64,000 nucleotides of DNA. Source: Owenia fusiformis (taxonomy: Eukaryota; Annelida; Polychaeta; Sabellida; Oweniidae). Position numbers and translations under genes: made by a program. The notes under the pieces are model-generated. The model ran no database searches. It was given only the letters and a program-made list of their open reading frames with translations, and was not told the origin of the DNA. The stretch covers positions 18,180,931 to 18,244,930 of the forward strand of contig CAIIXF020000003.1 of the NCBI GenBank assembly GCA_903813345.2. Reading direction: 5' to 3'. This document shows positions 23,496-35,900 of this stretch, piece by piece (position 1 is the stretch's first letter; each line of letters begins with the position of its first letter).

Positions 23496-26400
23496 TATAT
23501 ATAGTAGTACTTGTAGTCATATAGACAAAGTTAGCCTTTTCACATACAAATGGCACACATGTATTGTTAACTTGATCCTTCAATCTGGATTGCATTATTC
23601 CAATCCCTTTGTCTACATACAACTGAATCAAATGCCAGATTGAAGACATAAGAAGGGGTCATATCAAAAATAGAATATTTCATAAGAACAACTTCCTCTT
23701 GTAGACTTATGTATATATTAATTTCATATTATTTCATATGACAATTAACATATATTGCTCAAATAAACATATACCCTAACTTTTGCGCCACCTCAAAAAA
23801 GTACATGTACATGAGTGGAATCCATTTGATACCTCTAAAAAGTGTTTCACATAGGTGTTCTACTTACAGAGATTCATTTTGCATTAAGTCAATGCTGCAT
23901 CAGACTCTTAAAAGTGTTCCACTTGTAGAGGTGTTCTACTCGACAGTTTTTACTTGATCTAAACAGTGAATATGAATGCTTTGATATGATCCCTTGGATT
24001 TACCTATAGTAAGAAAGGATAGAGATAATCATATGTTTGTTTTTCTAATCAGCAGGTTCTACACTGAATCCAGGTGATTTCTTTCCCATTCCCGGACATG
24101 TCTAATGGTTTTGCAATATGAAGCGATGATTAACATGGACAACATAGTGAGCGGGTTACAGAACGTCCTGAACTAAAACACACCCTCGAACACTCCCACA
24201 TGAAGATGACTGCATTCGGCTGAGTTTTTACAAGTTTGTTTTGCCTCAGATATAATATGAAGTCGGGGGGGGGGGGATTTATAAATATCAACATCAATTT
24301 TTAGCATAAACAAGGAGTCCCGGGCAGTTTTTATTCGTTTTGGACTACCAACTGAAAGAGTTTAAAAGCAGTTTTTGGTCTTTTTAATTGAATATAAAAT
24401 ACATACATATTTCATCATGAATGATCAAAACTGGACTACCTATTTATCCTAAAACTGGAATACCTATTCTTATTCTTCATATCTGAATACAGATATTTTA
24501 GTCAATAAAGCATGCCACAAAATGATCAAAATTCACTGCCTGAACTAAAGAATCTCAAGTAGCCGTCTTACTCTACAGGATGCCAAATAAGGAAATTGAG
24601 ATTTTGAAAGTTGCAATTGTTTCAGAGTGTTTAGGGTCAACATATGGTGAAGGGGGACCATTTACAGGTCAGCTTCTATCTTGTGTTCTTGTTTATCAAA
24701 CATCCATCCTTCAACATCCTTAACTTTCTAACAACAATGGCCCCAACATGAAATATCACTGTGAGGAAGGATTTAACAAGGAGATAATGAAATGAAACCT
24801 TAAGACAAAAAATGAAATAAATATCTTTTACTTACAAAAATAATTTAAAAAATAAAATATTCATTTGATAAAATCAACGCTTTTGTTATTAGCATTCTTG
24901 ATATCATACAAGATATAGTATGCAGAATGTTTTCTTTTGGTTCTAACTTCCTACTTTCCCTTACAAAAAGTTCAAATTGGTCACACATGTGTTTCACTTA
25001 TCTTCAGCTGGTTATGAAAGATGTCCATGGTTATGATTTTATATAATTTAGCATGTTGGGTCCACCTTTGTAAATTATTCTTAGCTTATTCCATTGCTAT
25101 CCCGTATATAGCTATTGCTACACACTGTATTTCACATGGGAAAATCTGACCAAATATTGAAGGCAGTAGGACAGGTTGTAATCCATTGAACAGTTGTATC
25201 AGCAAAATGAACAACATTCCTTTACATACTGGTTCCTGATTTGATTTCCATTTTCTCAAAGTGAAGGAAAAGAGAAAGGATATCATTTCAATGGCTTGAT
25301 TTACTGAAACACATGGGCTAGAAGGATCGCTGTATCTAGAGTCATCATTATATGAATCCTGGTTTTGAGATGTCAACAATTCCTGGTCTGCCCTTATCTT
25401 TCTCTACAGCAATAGCGTACCCTTGTACCCAATATACATACAGAACCCCCTTTTGAGATGCAAAGTCCACCTTTTGTAAAGAGAAGGGGTTTCCAGTATA
25501 CCAAATTCAAAAAGCCCCTCCTCTATCTTAATACCCTTTCCAATAATCTGATTTTGCTTCTGTGCTAGGCTCTAACCCCCTCGGTATTGCTCACAAGCTA
25601 AAGATAACTAAGAGATGGCCTGGTAAATAGTAATGGGGTGAAAATGTCTATTTTTCGGAAAAAATTGTCAGGATTCCCATTTTTGTAAGTGGACATCTAC
25701 AGATTTGTTGTCTTATCAGTCCCTAGTGCCATATTAAGAGTGTAACTTTTCAACAGACAATTCAGATCTAATCCCAATATGTCAAACCCAATGAGAAAGA
25801 CCAGATAGCCCATTAATGACCAACTGTTGACCAGAGCTATATGGTTAGCCATCCTTTATTTACAAACACAACCTTGCATTATTGATTAAAATTTACAAAA
25901 TCAATGAAAGACAGAAAAATTATATATTCCCCCAAATCAAAAAATGAAATGATGGTTGCGAATGTTTCTCCCAATCTTCCCCAAAAATGTAAATCCTCAG
26001 CTCCATATCTCCTTGTACTTTCCCTAACTTATTTTCACTTATCCTTGTTTATCTTTGTTATGATAAGGTAGCCCTGGGAATAACACATTTTCTCAACCAG
26101 TCTAAGATTAGATCACTCTAGACAATAGAACCACCATATAAACTCAGATACTTTTGCTTGGACCATAAGGTTCAAATTACTCTTTGTATTTTGAGGAGAA
26201 AATGTACAGCCATAATATGTATCTTAATCACTTAGATTATAAGGGATGATTTCAGGACTATCTTCATTATGAACAACTGGAAGTGGAGTGGTCAGTGAAC
26301 AGAAATACTTTACTATACAAATTGTTTACAACTTCTGTCTTAAACTGGAGATAAGGTTAGGCCAACTGGCTTCATACTACTAAGATATGTTGTCTATTTA

Positions 26401-28526
26401 GTACCCTGGCCACATGGTCAATGTATGACCCTCTCACTAGGACAGATCATTTCATAGTTTCCTAGATTGTAGTTTTTCAACTAATGAGTGTAATAGTCTA
26501 AGTCAGCGCAATGATAATATGCTTTGTAATAGTAATAGAAATGACCGTAAAGATGCAGAAAAATTTGCTTAACCAATGATTGGTTTTGATTGATTTGGGA
26601 AGTTCAAAGATTCATCAGTTTTTTAAAGAGTAAACGACACTGTAGATTACTCATGAGGGAAAATCACTATAATTACACTCACAATGTCGCCATCTATTGA
26701 ACAGACATAGAACCTACATTTAATTTAGGAGCTTGTTCTATTTTGCAAGTACAGTTTAATTCTTGACATACTCTAAACTTGTTATTCTGTCAAAACTATT
26801 TGGTACCTGGTAGTGTCAAGATTTATGTTCAAGTAGCAGTCAAGTAGCCATCAAAATAAGGTTATGATCTCCGAGAACCACTTGCCGTTCTGTACGCTCA
26901 AAATATTTCAACCTTAGCACATTGCTACTTCTTTACATCTACTCGATTCTGTTATTTATAAATTAAATCTTTAATAACAACAAAAATGTAAGTTTTATAT
27001 ATTTTCATGTACTTTTTAGTGTCTTGCTCTTTTAAGAAATATACTTTATTTTGGTATATCTTATCTTTTTTGTTCTGGTAGTCATAAAATAAGGTTATTA
27101 AACCAAGTTTTGTTATGGTAAGGTGCATGGTTCTCAAATTCCCAAGTTTATCATAGCAACAAAAATCCCCAAATTTTTGCTCAGATTTTGTATTGGCGAA
27201 TGCAATTTGGCAATGTTTAAGTTTAAAGATTATAATTACAAATTCTACCAGAATATTCCACATATTATGTTCCTTAAAAATATCTCACATACCCTTTTTT
27301 GTATGACGGCAAATAACTGTAATATCCTAATATTTCTTGAGCAGGATAGAGATCTGGGAAATATGTTATTGGCTTATGGTGTATGGAACTATTATTTGAT
27401 ATTCAAAGAATGAAAACATGTGCTTTTCCCACGAAAAGTTTACTTGTACTTAGGAAATATTTTTGAGTGAACACGCCTAAAATAAGTAAACTCAAAGGGC
27501 AACATCTGATATATACAAACCAAAATTAAACCTAGACAGCAGAATGATACTTAATTATTTGTTTTTTCATTAGTGTAAGCAGTGTTACTATAATCAGGCT
27601 AAACAGTTTCTCTAAATAAACCTAACTTTTTTAAAAAAAAATCCATAGTTCCCATTAGCTGAATAATGTAGAATAACAGAACAGTTTACATATTTTACTA
27701 ATTCATTAAGGGTGATGACATCTTACTCTCAATTATGGGCTATTAACATCACTATATGTTTACTGTGTGTAGTCTTAAAGTCAAACTGTTCTGGAAAACT
27801 TGTATTTTGAACTTTGCATTTCCCCAAAATATAAATATTTTGACAAAGAAAGTCTGGTGGAGTCAGCAAAATTTGTTTTTGCAACAAGTACAAATACCTC
27901 TAGCATTGGGACATGTACCCATTCCAAAATATCCATATGAACAATATCACACTGGGTCATAATGATTTAATGCCTGTGCCCACCATTTCACCCCATATAT
28001 CATATGGTCCTTTCATCTTAGTTTCATCTTCATTATGGGGTGTCCAGGATGTTCCTGATTGATAATGAACTTCTGGCCTTACTATTCTACCCCCTGCAAA
28101 AATGTCCCCTTCGTTTGACCCCTCTTCCTTTAGACTAATAAGCATTAAATTGGCCTTAAATTGTTATAATTCAATATCATAAGTTCAACTCATTTATTCC
28201 TTAATGCCACGATCATTTATTAATTTTGTATAATGTAACTGTTTCTGAGGAAAGTTGTGATAAACTTTCTATTGGGGGTTCAAATATTGAAAGATTTTGA
28301 GGAATTTAAAGTTTGTAACTACATGCTGGGACACAAATTAAAACAAATGGTTTATACTGTAGAACTACAATCTTCAGGCATGCAGTGATACCAGAGTGAG
28401 AAGTTTCTCCTTTAGGAGCTTATGGGACATACTTAACATACTACATGTTTTTTTTATATCCTATCAAGTTATGAAACCTTATGAGAGTCAAAGCCTATTT
28501 ATATTAGATGTAAATGAAGCTCTCTT
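23496..28526. other. AT-rich non-coding DNA
   Basis: No supportable gene is visible in 5 kb. It contains a decayed pogo-like MITE near 23800-23957 and a G12 tract at 24265-24276. ORFs of about 100 codons near 25086-25379 and 26952-27413 lie on opposing strands and show no known motif. Confidence 0.5.
23800..23957. mobile_element. decayed pogo-like MITE (GTGGAACACC family), copy B
   Basis: It contains GGTGTTCTACTTACAGAG, GTGTTCCACTTGTAGAGG and GGTGTTCTACTCGACAG, the inverse of the GTGGAACACC motif of copy A, and ends in CAGTTTTTAC. The left end is poorly defined. Confidence 0.45.
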
Positions 28527-28530
28527 TTAA

Positions 28531-28821
28531 CCTTTTGAATCCCAGGTTCTAAAATCGGTTGAAACCAGAGATTTTTTCATTTTTGCTACCCTTTGACATT
28601 TTACTACATATGGATACAACTTTAGATGCACAACTTAGTAAAATTAGATGACAGAGATAATTTCTACACATTTTAAAACAATTTTTGTGTAAATTGGATG
28701 AAAATTGTTCAAATAAGAGCAATTTTAGTGAACAATTTTGTGACGGTTTTTCTCGTCACTCTGGGTTCCAAGGTCATTTCTGAGATGACGAAAAATCTCG
28801 TCACTCCAGGTAGTCAAGAGG
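28531..28821. mobile_element. piggyBac-like MITE at TTAA
   Basis: TTAA flanks both ends (28527-28530 and 28822-28825). The termini are CCTTTTGAATCCCAGG and, read inward from the right, CCTCTTGACTACCTGG: 16 bp with five mismatches. TTAA target sites and CCYTTTGA-type ends fit piggyBac-derived MITEs. No transposase remnant is seen. Confidence 0.65.
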
Positions 28822-28825
28822 TTAA

Positions 28826-30980
28826 GAAGCAAAATCAAATATTGGAAAGGGTAATCCAAATGCCCCTTAATATGAAATTCTTTAGACTAGATTTAATTTA
28901 CCAGGCTGGCCACACTTTTTATATTCATTTTCAAGTTGTATGCTATCACCAAACATTTATTTGTGAGTTAAAGTGATACCTTTATTCAAAATTAAACGAT
29001 ATCACCAAAAAAAACTGGAACACAAAAGTTTGTAAAACAGGTTGTATTACCATATTTCTTTATTTTATTTTTATACCCAATAGATAAATACTGAAATGGT
29101 ATTTGAAAGTGTTTCAAAAGTGTAGACACCTTTTTTAAGCTATACAAACAAGATATGACTAAATCTTTTATAGTCAAGCCTCAAAAATACAAATATTCAT
29201 ACAAAGACCGACAAATCTAATCAACAGTTTTCTTCAGGTCATACTCCTACACTTTCACCTGTTTTTAGTTGAAATAATAAACATATGAAAACTATACCTA
29301 TGGTGTGTGTACTAAAGTATACATGATGCTTTCAATTGATCTTATCATGTTTAATCGGTCAACTCATGTTAAATGTCTCAATTCACAAGGACACCAGGGT
29401 CAGCAACCACTTTGTAATGTTTATGTTTATTTTTTTCACTGATTTAATTGAATTCCTTTCATTTCTTGAAATATTTAAAGTATAAATGTCATGCATGTTC
29501 AGTAATAATACTGATAAATGTAGCTACTGTACTGACAAATCTTTTTTTTGAAAACTATTTGACGAAATATTCTATCTGTCTGTTTTCGAAAGAATGTACA
29601 TATATAACTGTAAAAATCTCATTTTTCTGTCAGATGTCATTCTTGACTTCAACATAAACATGAACTCTGAATGAACTAAAGAAAGAGCAATCCATGAGAT
29701 TTCAACACTTTAAGAGAAAGATAAATTGATACTCTAATAATCTGATAAAAAGTTCTTAATTTTAGACAAATTATCCTCTATTTATCCCCTTTCCAGTAAC
29801 TACAAGATGCATACATACTTCATATATAATTACCTAAATGGCCTGGAAAACTCCTAAAAATGTCTTCAAAGATACTCTAGATTGAAATAATTTTGTAGCT
29901 TCAAATGTTAGAAATGTGTTTTTAAAAGAATGGACATTTTGACAGCAGGCGACACAGCAAGAAAAGCAAAAAATGCACTTGATGGTAATTTCACTGGCAT
30001 TTTAATAAGATATCAGGGAATACCTGGGGACATCTATTTTCATAACCATACGTTTTTGTAACTATACTTTTTTGTGAGCCAACATGCTTTAGGGCTATCT
30101 AGGGTTAGAATTTTGACAGGAAATATGTTATTTCATTGTTCACTTCTAACTCCATAGAAATTATCCAAATATTCTCAAATTTACTTGAAGTGTTGCCAAA
30201 ATCTATAATTACATATGTTCTTTCTCTTGTATAATCTCCCACTCTTGAAATACTTATTTCAAACTTTTTCTTACAAAAAATTGCATAAAATAAATTCTTT
30301 TGGAATTTCTATATAATTCATTACGTTAACAACACCTGTATTGTTTAACATCCTTGCTTAGTTCTCTTAAATTTACATTTTTTTGCATTTTTATTTTTGC
30401 CAGCCATAGCTTTTTATCCCAAGGTATTCATACCTGTACAGGTGTCAAACATACAAAAGGTAACCTGATAGAATGGGTCACATTTCTCTTGGAATGTGTT
30501 CACCCTGTTGCTATCAAAACTGAATTATATTAAATCGCTTTCATGAGATGAATACAAGCTGAAAATAATAAATAGATCAATTGATGTTTCATCTTTAGAT
30601 GTTTTAAACATTACCATTATCAAACATCATATTATTCTTATTTCCAAAATATGTGTCAGATCTACCAATAATATAAAGCAACTGCATAAATCATATAAAA
30701 GGAAGATTATATAATTTGAAAATTACTTTGTATAAAATTGAAATTTTTGTGCACTAACTTAGAGAAAAAAACATATTAGTGACATTTTTCATTTAGAATT
30801 GGGTTAAATATCTGTCTTGCATTGGAGAGAACTTTTCTAGAGCTGGATGCAAATGACCAGCTTGTTAGGCAATAGCATTTTTCAATCATCAGATACTAGA
30901 TTAATGCTTTCTGAATCATAATGCATTTAATTGTTGAACCTGACCCTTTAATAATAATAATAAAAGATGAAGAGTACATA
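28826..30980. other. AT-rich non-coding DNA
   Basis: I see no supportable gene, RNA or transposon terminus in this stretch. Confidence 0.5.
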
Positions 30981-31081
30981 AGGCTGTATAAATCGCATGC
31001 TTAGCGCCAAAAGGATGTATCTTAATGGCATTTTGTATTCACATACATCCTTTTGGCGCTGAGCATACGAAATACGCCTAA
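30981..31081. other. long hairpin, small-RNA precursor-like
   Basis: Arms 30994-31020 and 31043-31069 are 27 bp each and pair with two mismatches around a 22-base loop. The shared core is GCGCCAAAAGGATGTAT. Pairing continues outward with bulges to about 30981/31081, giving a fold of about 100 nt. The size suits a microRNA precursor, but a small palindromic MITE would look the same. Strand is unknown. Confidence 0.5.
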
Positions 31082-32731
31082 AATGCACCAAAATTAAAAC
31101 ATCTCTGCAAAGCAATGCTGGGAATTGATAAACCACAAGTTGCCCGACATCTGACACCATGTATAGTACCAACAACCAGGAATCTGAAAGGAAATTCCTT
31201 CTCAATTGTTAGTTATTGAGGCTTTTATCATGCTTAATTATACCCATGTTATTATTATCTTTCGGTACAAAAGATACCTGGTTATAGACCTTAATATAAT
31301 GCCCCATTTACACCTGGGAAAATAGAGTTTGTTTCATAAGCCATGTCGAACAAATAAAATAACCTGCCTAAAGATACAGAGAGATAATATCAATTGAGAG
31401 TTTGCGATCTCAAACTGTGTTATTTTACCATATTTGTTACTCTAACTAGATAATGATAGTGATTAGAGTTTCCATACCCTAAAAATAATGAACATTCTGA
31501 TGTACATACTCAACATCTATTATAATATATAATGCTTGGAGGTTCAAGACATAATTATTAATACCATAATATCCAAGTAAATGACATTAATATAACTTGG
31601 TGAAATACAATAAGTAATATCTAATTAACACACAAAGGGGTCACCAGAAAGTGTAATTAGAGGTTATGTAATCACACAAGCCATTGTTATCTGAAAGGCT
31701 ATAACTGTGAAATAACAAAAGAATTATGGATGTCATAAACCATAGTGCACAGAAAGTGTGATCAAGTATTAACTAAGCCAATTACTTCATATGAGATTCA
31801 AAGAGCCTGAGAGTGCCAGAAATTAGAAATATATATTATTCATTTTTAAGATCATTGTGGAGCATTTGATGTATATGTAGTTAAAAAAACTTTATCAAGT
31901 GTTGATTAGTTAATCAAAAGAGAAAGATGATTAAAAGATATCACCATAACATGTCTTATCTAACATATATTATATCAAATATGTGGAATAATTAATAATA
32001 ATTATTTAATACAAAACGGAACAAGTGGAGTATAACAGGGGTGTTCAATTTACCCCCTATTGTTTATCACACTTTTGTATATTAATACATAATGACATGT
32101 CAGCATGTGAAAAAAGAAAGTGTCATAAGCTTATAAGCTAATAGCTAAAAGTGAAACCAGGGCACTTATGTTTTAAATAGCACAGTTTCAACATCTGCAG
32201 ATCTTATTTACCTGTATGTTTATATGATTTAACCAACTATGGAGTTTTATATAATTAATCAATTCTAAATATAAATTTTTGGAAAGGGAAAGCGAAAACA
32301 ACTACAATAAGTTATAAATCAAATAACCACATTTCATTGGAAAAATGCCAATAGTATATATTATTTCAATATTGCTTGACCACAAACTACCCAAACCATC
32401 CTCAAATGAAATTAATATTTGTATAAACCACATTGCGACTTATTTCAATATTGAATTTTCTGATATGTATAATTCTTCATGATACATTGAAGCAAACAGA
32501 CATTTCATTTCTAAGATATAGCCGCCTGTTTTACTTTTGTACTTTTATATTTTCATAGTAATAACTTTAAGATAGACAATTATTTTAGTAATGACTCTCT
32601 GCTAATTAGAACCCAAAATATGTATATCTTTTGTTAATTTTAAGATAAAAATAGCATATGAAAAAACACTTTTAAAAGGTGAAACTACCCCAAAGCAGAA
32701 AAGGATATAATTTCACATATTTCTTATACAG
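31082..32731. other. AT-rich non-coding DNA
   Basis: No gene, RNA or clear repeat is visible. Confidence 0.5.
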
Positions 32732-32905
32732 CAGGGGTTTCATTAGCAGCAGGCAAAAGGCGATTTTCATTTGTTGTTTTCACAAAATTGCCTGTTGATT
32801 CTAAGGACTTTTCAACTTTTCCATGTTAAATTTATGATTTCCATAAATTTTGCCTGTTGTTTTCATTTATTTAGCCTGTTCTGGGAAATTCTAATGAAAC
32901 CCCTG
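32732..32905. mobile_element. CAGGGGTTTC-type MITE, copy 1
   Basis: The ends are perfect inverted repeats CAGGGGTTTCATTAG and CTAATGAAACCCCTG (15 bp). The interior alternates GCCTGTTG/ATTTATGATTTCC blocks also found in copy 2 at 39292-39448. The CAGGGG end suggests a hAT-type origin, but I found no clean 8-bp target duplication. Confidence 0.75.
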
Positions 32906-35900
32906 TTGCAGCTTCAAATATTCAAACAAAGTTGGAATTAGCGTTCAGATATTGACAGGTATGCATAATATCCTCCTACGAGGAATAATAGGATATGTTT
33001 AACATGATCAGGCTTGTACATTCTGCACATGGCATGACAATGAAGACAACTGAGTGATAACATTTAAAAAGCGCAAGTTAATGAGTACACAAAAAACTTA
33101 TCAAATGTAACAGCATGCAGTGTCAGAAATTCACTTCCATAAGAACGAAGATTTAAAGAAGTATCTAGCCTCACATCTGTGAAAATTGAAATACTTACAT
33201 GCTGAAAACGAGTTCCTGGCTTCATATTCAAATGGTTGCAAATCAGGCAAGATTATTCCAAATATGATTGGTACAAATATCAGTCCATTGTTATGAATAT
33301 ATCCTCAAATAATGCGTCCAAAACATTCATATGTGTATGAATACAAACTGGGTGAAGTCTTTAATGTTTTCTTAATAGTTCCTCAAGAGCAATATAAAAC
33401 ACACTTTCTTATCTTGACAATCCAATGTTAATTCATATCCTTGTCAGTCTCTCCTTGAGATGAATGTAGAAAGTACAGACTTTAGGTGTCACTTTGGAGT
33501 AACTCTTCTATCAGGTTATTTCAGGCCTTTTTGCTCCAGTCACTGCACTGTTAAGTAGTTAAAGGCAGGGCTCCACTATAAAAGCGAAACTTGGTTTTTG
33601 GCCTATGTTGCCTTTGAGTGAATCTCTTTAACTCTTATGAATTTTTGCCAAGTTTTCTAAGTGTCTCAGTCTCTAACTTGACACCTCTGGGAATATGTTC
33701 TTTTACTTGTATTTGTAGTGTGTTCTCTTCTTGAATGTCACCTGTGCAAGATCAACAGGTTTCTCTGGTGCTGTCTTGGATTTTAAGCTTATTATGAATT
33801 CCTGCGCTCTAACAGCCACTTTTTACAGACACAACTTTCCAGTGAAAATTCCAGTGACATAAAAAAGTACATTCATACATTCCCTATAGTAGCAGCTATG
33901 TTTCCAATTATACATGTAACTTGGCAGAACCTGGATGAATCCGACCTCCAATATGCTACAAGGCCCCTATATAATACATCTATATTGAATCAAGTGCACG
34001 GTTGGATAATGAAATGTGTCCAAGTGTGGTTTACTAATGTATAGCAAAGTAAAGGCTACTTGACTCTCTTTTATCCAATTCAACAGTTTAGCACATGTTC
34101 AAACAATTTAAACTATTCCGCCTATTATACACCAATGTGAGCATAGTCAATCAATATGAATCATTTTTCTGGAACAATTGATACATTATACGATTTCATA
34201 TTCAATCCATAAAAATTGGTATGAGATACATGTTGACTTCACAAAAATATATATTCATGAAAATAATGATAAAACTTATATAACTGAACCACCATTACAA
34301 AATGTTGATTGGGTACTCTGACCTTGATCAATCTTCTGACTTGATCAATTCGATCAGCATTCATTCATTTGGGACTCTGACCACTCAAAATTCAATATTG
34401 ATATTTCTATTGAGAAATAAAGGATCTAAGAATGGATTAGCTTTTCTCCTTAAATGTTATCATAATCGATTAAACCAACACTATTTTGTATTTGTTTATT
34501 TTTATTTCAGTATCTAAATAGCATAAAGGAAAATGTAATTTAAATTGTGAAATCCATTTGTAGAGTAATCCAAAGCGGATATAAAAATGGGGTTTGTTAG
34601 CTCATTGCAATCTATAATATCCCTGTTGTATTTTCTTTAGACATTCCAGCAAACAAATTATGTAATTATTACTCAAAATAAGTTTTGGGTGAAATGTTAC
34701 AGCCCTGAATCATCAGAACATAAACTTCCTACATAACGATTACAGCACTTTGTAAGGACAGTTCTGAATGTTGAAATGAGGAAAGGGGAAATTGTTTAAA
34801 AAAACCATCCCTTTCCTTTTTCATAAATTGAGGCTCATTTTTCAAAAAGGCAAGCCAAGACACAGTTTCAACACACTTTGCCCCTGCACTTGCATTTGAC
34901 CCAAGATCATTCCTATTTTTCTTCAATCATTCGTACTGAGTCCTATTCCTTTGAAATACAGAAGATACTCAAGATGTCCTTCACATTTAATACGATTCCT
35001 TTTAGAGTTATACTGATCTAAATATGTCAAGAAGGATAACATAAGTTAACAATTGGTGTGAAAGCTACTTCAGATAAAAATCTGCATGAAAAAGCACTCC
35101 TTCAATTTTCACCTGATAGTTTCTAAATCCGTAAAAATATTTGACTTTTTCATCGCAGTCAAATATTGCCCATAGAGTATTTATTTGAGATAAGTCAATA
35201 TTCATTGAATTATGGCGTAAGTCTGGATCGTGGTAACCTCGCTGTAGTATAAGCGGTACAGAGAAAAATGTCAAAAATATTGGGCATATCCTGAGTAGTG
35301 GGAAGTGATGAAATATTTGTATTTGCTCTTCATCAGAGCATATAAGGGTGTGGACATCAAACTAATTACTTGTATGAGAGAAGGGTCACTTGTTTAATTA
35401 TGTTTTTTTATTCCAAGTCACAATCGTTAAGACAAGCATTGTGGATAGGGGGAGGGAACACATGGGGTCAATCCTAGAGAGTCATTTAAGTTCATTTTTA
35501 TCCCTACACTCTCTCAGGGAAATAGATATATACCTCAAGATAAACCCTATATCTAAAACCTCCCAGTATATAAAACATTTAACGAATATACATGTACATG
35601 ATTTCCTGATTTCTTCATGAGTATCATTAAGTTCATTGATAGCTTGCTTGTCATAATTGATGAAGTGAACCTCAAAACAAGCGAAGATGACCCAAGGGAT
35701 GGATTACAAATCTATCACAGATGACATTACAAATCCCTGATTACCTAATACCTGTTCACTACTTTTGCATTTGTCATCAATTAATTAGACTCTTCATAAT
35801 TATATGATCAACCATGACGCCATATGACAAATTATACCAACTCTCACAAAAAAACTTATTTTCATATTTAGAGTTTTATGAATGTAAAAGCGTTAAAATA

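Noticed and set aside
25086-25379. 97-codon minus-strand ORF as a membrane protein
   Set aside because: A hydrophobic stretch alone is expected by chance in AT-rich DNA; no motif or context supports it.
26952-27413. Overlapping ORFs of 103 (minus) and 96 (plus) codons
   Set aside because: They lie on opposite strands of AT-rich DNA with no recognisable domain.
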